Program-made: the position numbers and the translations under genes | Source of the DNA: DASYSA01 sp036003885 | GTDB taxonomy: Bacteria; Acidobacteriota; Blastocatellia; UBA7656 | Direction of reading: 5' to 3' | Assembly (NCBI GenBank): GCA_036003885.1 | Contig: DASYSA010000371.1 | Location: forward strand, 1-8,895 | Length of the DNA stretch: 8,895 nucleotides | In this document: piece after piece, positions 6,447-8,895 of the stretch | Numbering within the stretch: position 1 is the stretch's first letter | Layout: every line of letters begins with the position of its first letter | Notes under the pieces: model-generated | What the model was told of the DNA's origin: nothing | What the model saw: the letters and a program-made list of their open reading frames with translations, nothing else | The model's database searches: none

Positions 6447-7673
6447 TTACGCGATTCGAGGAGCTGCGAAGGTTGGCGCCGCAACCAGCGCTGCGGCCCC
6501 TCGAAGTCTCGGGTACTCAACAGCGGAAGCAATGTGAATAGCGGTGTTCGCCGCCGCCTCCGTCAACGTGCGTTCGGCAAGCGATGACCGAACTATCGAT
6601 TCGATTAGATCCCATGCGGTCGTTATCTCTCCCCCTACAAACACGCAATCGGGGTTGAGTGCGTTGATCACGGTCGCCAATCCCAACCCCAGGTACCTGC
6701 CGGTACTCTGGACCGCCAACACCGCTTTTGCGTCACCCGAATGGGCCCGGGCGATCAAGTCGGCGATGGTGAAAGTGCCTCCGTTCGCTTCGACGAGAGG
6801 CTTGGGACCTATTTTGGACAGATCGCGGCCAAAATAACGGGAGAGCGTCGCGATGTTGGAGACATAGGCTTCCCAGCACCCGGACGCGCCGCACATGCAT
6901 TTCGGCCCGTCGAGGCTCAAAGGGACGTGTCCGAACTCGCCGGCCGTGTTGTCGTGTCCGCGCACCAACTCGCCGTTGAACACAATGCCGACGCCCACGC
7001 CATCAGACACGCTGACATGAACGAAGCTGTGAGCCGTTGAGCCGCGGCTCCGTCCCAACCACGTCTGAGCCAGCACGCATACCTTGGCTGCGTTCTCTAT
7101 GTGCACGGGCAGTCCCGTTGCCTGTGCAAGAGCGTCGCGAAGATCCACCTGCTTCCAGCCCAGCGTCGGAGCGTTCAGGATCCGTCCGGTGCGATGATCC
7201 ACCATCCCCGGGACTGCAACGCCTATACCCTCGCATCGCGAGTCCACTCCGTGGCTGTTGAGCATTCTGCGAACTCGCGAGGCCAGGTCTCGAACCAGTT
7301 CTGCCGGGTCGAATATAGTGCTGAACATCTCGAGCGCCAATTGATGACCGGAAAAATCACATAGCATCATGAAGGTGCGGCTGAAGCGAACGTCGAGTGC
7401 TATGCAGAGTCTGTCACGGGTCTTGACGTGGAGGAACGTCGGCTTTCGGCCTCGCGCAGCCTCCCCGGTCGCGCCTTCGTAGATGAGACCTTCGCCGATC
7501 AACTCGTTAACCAGCACGCTCACAATTCCTCGAGTCACTCTCATCCGGCGGGCGAGGTCGGCTCGCGAGATAGGCTGATGTTCGCGAACCAGATTTAATG
7601 CGATCCGGCGATTGATATCCCTCGAAGTAGATCTGGTAGCTACGTGGAAATCATGCGGGTTGATCTTACGCAT
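6447..7673 (-). CDS. ROK-family transcriptional regulator
   Basis: A 408-residue protein with an N-terminal winged helix-turn-helix (about 17-66: RRIALNLVR, then SRADLARRMRVTRGIVSVLV) joined to a ROK (repressor, ORF, kinase) domain (about 87-400). The ROK signature is intact: GEFGH (245-249), then C259, C261, C266 and E268. H249 and the three cysteines match the family's structural zinc site, and E246/H249 the sugar-contacting ExGH motif. Kinase features are lost: the phosphate loop is ALDVRFSRT instead of a DxGGTK-like sequence, and the catalytic Asp of the ENDAN motif is A195 (IENAAK). I infer a sugar-responsive DNA-binding protein without kinase activity, in the class of NagC, Mlc and XylR. 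The start at ATG 7673 is backed by AAGGA eight bases upstream and by a promoter ending just ahead of it; a TTG start at 7739 would overlap the -35 box. The adjacent TonB receptor and oxidoreductase genes are likely targets. Confidence 0.93.
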   Translation of the reverse strand: MRKINPHDFHVATRSTSRDINRRIALNLVREHQPISRADLARRMRVTRGIVSVLVNELIGEGLIYEGATGEAARGRKPTFLHVKTRDRLCIALDVRFSRTFMMLCDFSGHQLALEMFSTIFDPAELVRDLASRVRRMLNSHGVDSRCEGIGVAVPGMVDHRTGRILNAPTLGWKQVDLRDALAQATGLPVHIENAAKVCVLAQTWLGRSRGSTAHSFVHVSVSDGVGVGIVFNGELVRGHDNTAGEFGHVPLSLDGPKCMCGASGCWEAYVSNIATLSRYFGRDLSKIGPKPLVEANGGTFTIADLIARAHSGDAKAVLAVQSTGRYLGLGLATVINALNPDCVFVGGEITTAWDLIESIVRSSLAERTLTEAAANTAIHIASAVEYPRLRGAAALVAAPTFAAPRIA

Positions 7674-7681
7674 CGGCTTCG

Positions 7682-7686
7682 TCCTT
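7682..7686 (-). promoter_or_regulatory. Shine-Dalgarno site of the ROK regulator gene
   Basis: Minus-strand AAGGA, eight bases before the ATG at 7673. Confidence 0.6.
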
Positions 7687-7710
7687 CTCGGATTTGTTCG
7701 AGGTTGGGCC

Positions 7711-7739
7711 AAAATACTACAGCGCGAGAACGATGTCAA
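7711..7739 (-). promoter_or_regulatory. Sigma-70-type promoter of the ROK regulator gene
   Basis: On the minus strand a perfect -35 box TTGACA (7739-7734) is followed after exactly 17 bases by TATTTT (7716-7711), which matches the -10 consensus at four of six positions. Transcription would start near 7704, leaving a leader of about 30 bases that contains the Shine-Dalgarno site. The -35 box lies only two bases from the AGATCCT repeat element, so the sequence just upstream of the promoter is repeat DNA. Confidence 0.65.
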
Positions 7740-7741
7740 GA

Positions 7742-7844
7742 GACAGGATCTAGGATCTAGGATTTAGGATCTAGCATCTCTGGAGGTAGTAAATCCTAGA
7801 TCCTAGATCCTAGATCCTAGAGATCCTAGATCCTAGATCCTGTC
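7742..7844. repeat. Heptamer (AGATCCT) inverted-repeat element in the divergent intergenic region
   Basis: The left arm (7745-7779) has five consecutive 7-bp units: AGGATCT, AGGATCT, AGGATTT, AGGATCT, AGCATCT. A spacer follows (7780-7790). The right arm (7791-7841) has seven units in the opposite orientation: AAATCCT, three AGATCCT, a two-base AG insertion, then three more AGATCCT. The outer ends form a perfect 22-bp inverted repeat, 7742-7763 with 7823-7844. In another register 7745-7765 pairs perfectly with 7791-7811 (21 bp, 25-base loop). It separates the ROK promoter from the plus-strand gene. It could form a cruciform or an mRNA hairpin. Confidence 0.92.
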
Positions 7845-7854
7845 CCCTAATTTC

Positions 7855-7884
7855 TTGTCGCCATCCTTTTCTGATGATGCTAAT
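7855..7884 (+). promoter_or_regulatory. Weak candidate promoter for the secreted two-domain protein
   Basis: TTGTCG (7855-7860) and GCTAAT (7879-7884), 18 bases apart, each match the sigma-70 consensus at four of six positions. A start near 7891 would leave almost no leader before ATG 7894, which fits the absence of a Shine-Dalgarno site there. This is tentative. Confidence 0.25.
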
Positions 7885-7893
7885 TTATTGCGC

Positions 7894-8685
7894 ATGTCAC
7901 GAACACTCTTCTTGCGTGCCGCGATCTTGATGCTGATGGGCGTGTTCGCGCGTGACGTGGCGGCTCAGGCTTCCCACCCAATCTATCTCCAGTACGACGG
8001 CTATGTGAAGAATAAAGACGGCACGTACACGCTGTCGTTCGGATACTTCAACATGAATCACGTCGACGTGAGAGTCCAGCCTGGCAATGACAACACCTTC
8101 ATCCCAGGTCCGGGCGATCGCAATCAGCCCGTGCTCTTCCTGACGGGCCGGCATCGATTCGCGTGTGCCATCGTGGTCCCGCCCGACTTCGATGGCAGGC
8201 TCCAGTGGACGGTGCGTTTTGCCGGAAAGACTTTCACCACGACGGCCAGAGCGCTGGATCCGCTGTACGAACTTGAGCTCAATAGCGAGACGCGCGCCAC
8301 GACCGGCCTGGATCTGAGGAAGGCTCCCAGAGGCGCTTGCGTCAACCGGGCGCCGGCGATTCAAGTCATCAACCCACTCGCTGACGTCAATGCCGGCGCT
8401 GATACGCTGGCAGCAACCTCTTTCGCCACACGTCTGGATCAGGAGCTGTCGCTCGCGGGAAACGTCGAGGACGATGGCCTTCCGAGAGACAGCAACGTGA
8501 CGGTTTCGTGGAAGAAGAACAGCGGACCTGGAACGGTCACGTTCTCCGACGCGAGCCAACCGGTGACGCGAGTGCGTTTCAGTGAAGTGGGGGTCTACGA
8601 GCTCGAGTTGTCAGCCAGTGACACGGAACACACGAACAGCGTGAAGATCAAAGTAACAGTGATCCCGGCCGACGAAAAAAAGTAG
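7894..8685 (+). CDS. Secreted two-domain protein of unknown function with PKD/Ig-like C-terminus
   Basis: A 263-residue protein, chosen to start at ATG 7894. The frame is open 13 codons further up to a TTG, but only the ATG puts the Sec signal peptide at the N-terminus (residues 1-26: LFLRAAILMLMGVFARDVAAQA, written here as its parts LFLRAAILML and DVAAQA; cleavage before SHP). The first mature domain (about 29-125) has YDGYVKNKDGTYTLSFGYFN (34-53), PGPGDRNQP (71-79), FLTGRHRFA (82-90) and QWTVRFAGK (104-112). It is beta-rich and looks like a domain I associate with secreted acidobacterial proteins; no function is known to me. The second domain (about 164-257) is PKD/Ig-like: NAGAD, VEDDGLP, SWKKNSGPGTVTF (205-217) and YELELSASD (235-243). 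Cysteines 91 and 149 could pair. It is probably periplasmic or surface-exposed, with a binding rather than catalytic role. No clear Shine-Dalgarno site precedes it. An intrinsic terminator lies about 30 bases after its stop. Confidence 0.88.
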   Translation: MSRTLFLRAAILMLMGVFARDVAAQASHPIYLQYDGYVKNKDGTYTLSFGYFNMNHVDVRVQPGNDNTFIPGPGDRNQPVLFLTGRHRFACAIVVPPDFDGRLQWTVRFAGKTFTTTARALDPLYELELNSETRATTGLDLRKAPRGACVNRAPAIQVINPLADVNAGADTLAATSFATRLDQELSLAGNVEDDGLPRDSNVTVSWKKNSGPGTVTFSDASQPVTRVRFSEVGVYELELSASDTEHTNSVKIKVTVIPADEKK

Positions 8686-8700
8686 GATCTGCATACGCCG

Positions 8701-8895
8701 TTATTGCGGGTTTGCGCCGGCCGTCGATGCCTTTGACCGGCCGGCTTTTTGCTTCTGCAGCTCGGCGTATTCCTGATCGCCGATGTAGTAGAAGTCGAGC
8801 CAGCCGATGTTCATTTCATCGATCGTCCGGTCGCCCCATCCGACGAATGCGGTCGGGTCAGGGTTCTCCTTGTTGCCTGGCGAGTTGTCGTGATA
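8701..8895 (-). CDS. C-terminal 64 residues of a copper type II monooxygenase-like protein (5' end outside the window)
   Basis: The minus-strand frame is open from the right edge to TAA at 8701-8703. It reads HDNSPGNKENPDP, then VGWGDRTIDEMNIGW, and ends in a short polar tail (KQKAGRSKASTAGANPQ). The HxDNS...NPDP...WGD...DEM pattern is what I recognise from the C-terminus of ascorbate-dependent (PHM/DBH-like) copper monooxygenase proteins, often fused to cytochrome c or redoxin domains. The Met of DEM (8812-8814) appears to correspond to the CuM ligand Met of PHM. The N-terminal parts, including any histidine ligands or haem motifs, lie outside the window, so the full architecture is unknown. 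It converges with the plus-strand secreted protein gene, with 15 bases between stops. Confidence 0.75.
   Translation of the reverse strand, partial: YHDNSPGNKENPDPTAFVGWGDRTIDEMNIGWLDFYYIGDQEYAELQKQKAGRSKASTAGANPQ
8716..8750 (+). terminator. Intrinsic terminator of the plus-strand secreted protein gene
   Basis: GCCGGCCG (8716-8723) pairs perfectly with CGGCCGGC (8738-8745) around a 14-base loop, followed directly by TTTTT (8746-8750). It begins 31 bases after the stop codon at 8685. It lies inside the last codons of the convergent minus-strand gene, encoding part of that protein's polar tail. Confidence 0.7.

Noticed and set aside
7674..7739. A 22-codon extension of the ROK regulator starting at TTG 7739
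   Set aside because: The TTG is part of the TTGACA -35 box and the extension would span the promoter; ATG 7673 has its own Shine-Dalgarno site.
7897..8559. A 220-codon minus-strand frame opposite the secreted two-domain protein
   Set aside because: The plus-strand frame has a signal peptide and coherent domains, while the opposite frame is arginine-rich with no motif, typical of a shadow in GC-rich DNA.

Overview
The window looks like chromosomal DNA of an Acidobacteriota-type bacterium. That is an inference from gene content: a long Oar-like TonB-dependent receptor with an N-terminal carboxypeptidase-regulatory-like domain, a Tat-exported Gfo/Idh/MocA oxidoreductase, a secreted PQQ-type beta-propeller protein, and a secreted protein with a PKD/Ig-like C-terminus. 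The DNA is moderately GC-rich, with Shine-Dalgarno sites before most genes. There is no tRNA, rRNA, CRISPR array, transposase or phage gene.

Layout: most of the window reads on the minus strand. From right to left it holds a ROK-family transcriptional regulator (6447-7673), a TonB-dependent outer-membrane receptor (2677-6234), a Gfo/Idh/MocA-type oxidoreductase with a twin-arginine signal (1280-2530) and the N-terminal part of a secreted beta-propeller protein (1-972, running off the left edge). On the plus strand, divergent from the ROK gene, lies a secreted protein of unknown function (7894-8685). It converges on the last 64 codons of a minus-strand gene entering from the right edge (8701-8895), whose sequence resembles the C-terminus of copper type II (PHM-like) monooxygenase proteins.

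How the genes may work together: the ROK regulator, TonB receptor and Gfo/Idh/MocA enzyme are co-directional, with gaps of 212 and 146 bases. This reads as a small locus for sensing, importing across the outer membrane and oxidising a sugar or sugar derivative. The ROK protein has lost recognisable kinase residues but keeps the ExGH and zinc-cysteine motifs, so it is probably a sugar-responsive DNA-binding regulator. The substrate cannot be read from the sequence.

The most unusual content is intergenic. Two elements of about 105 bp (1166-1273 and 7742-7844) are built from different 7-bp units (TTCTGAC and AGATCCT) but share one plan: a left arm of inverted units, a short spacer and a right arm of direct units, with long perfect inverted repeats. 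A third element (2586-2669) sits directly after the receptor stop codon. It folds on paper into a 17-bp closing stem with two internal hairpins, a cloverleaf-like three-way junction of 84 nt. A likely intrinsic terminator for the plus-strand gene lies inside the 3' end of the convergent minus-strand gene. I see no complete defence, secretion or biosynthetic system here.
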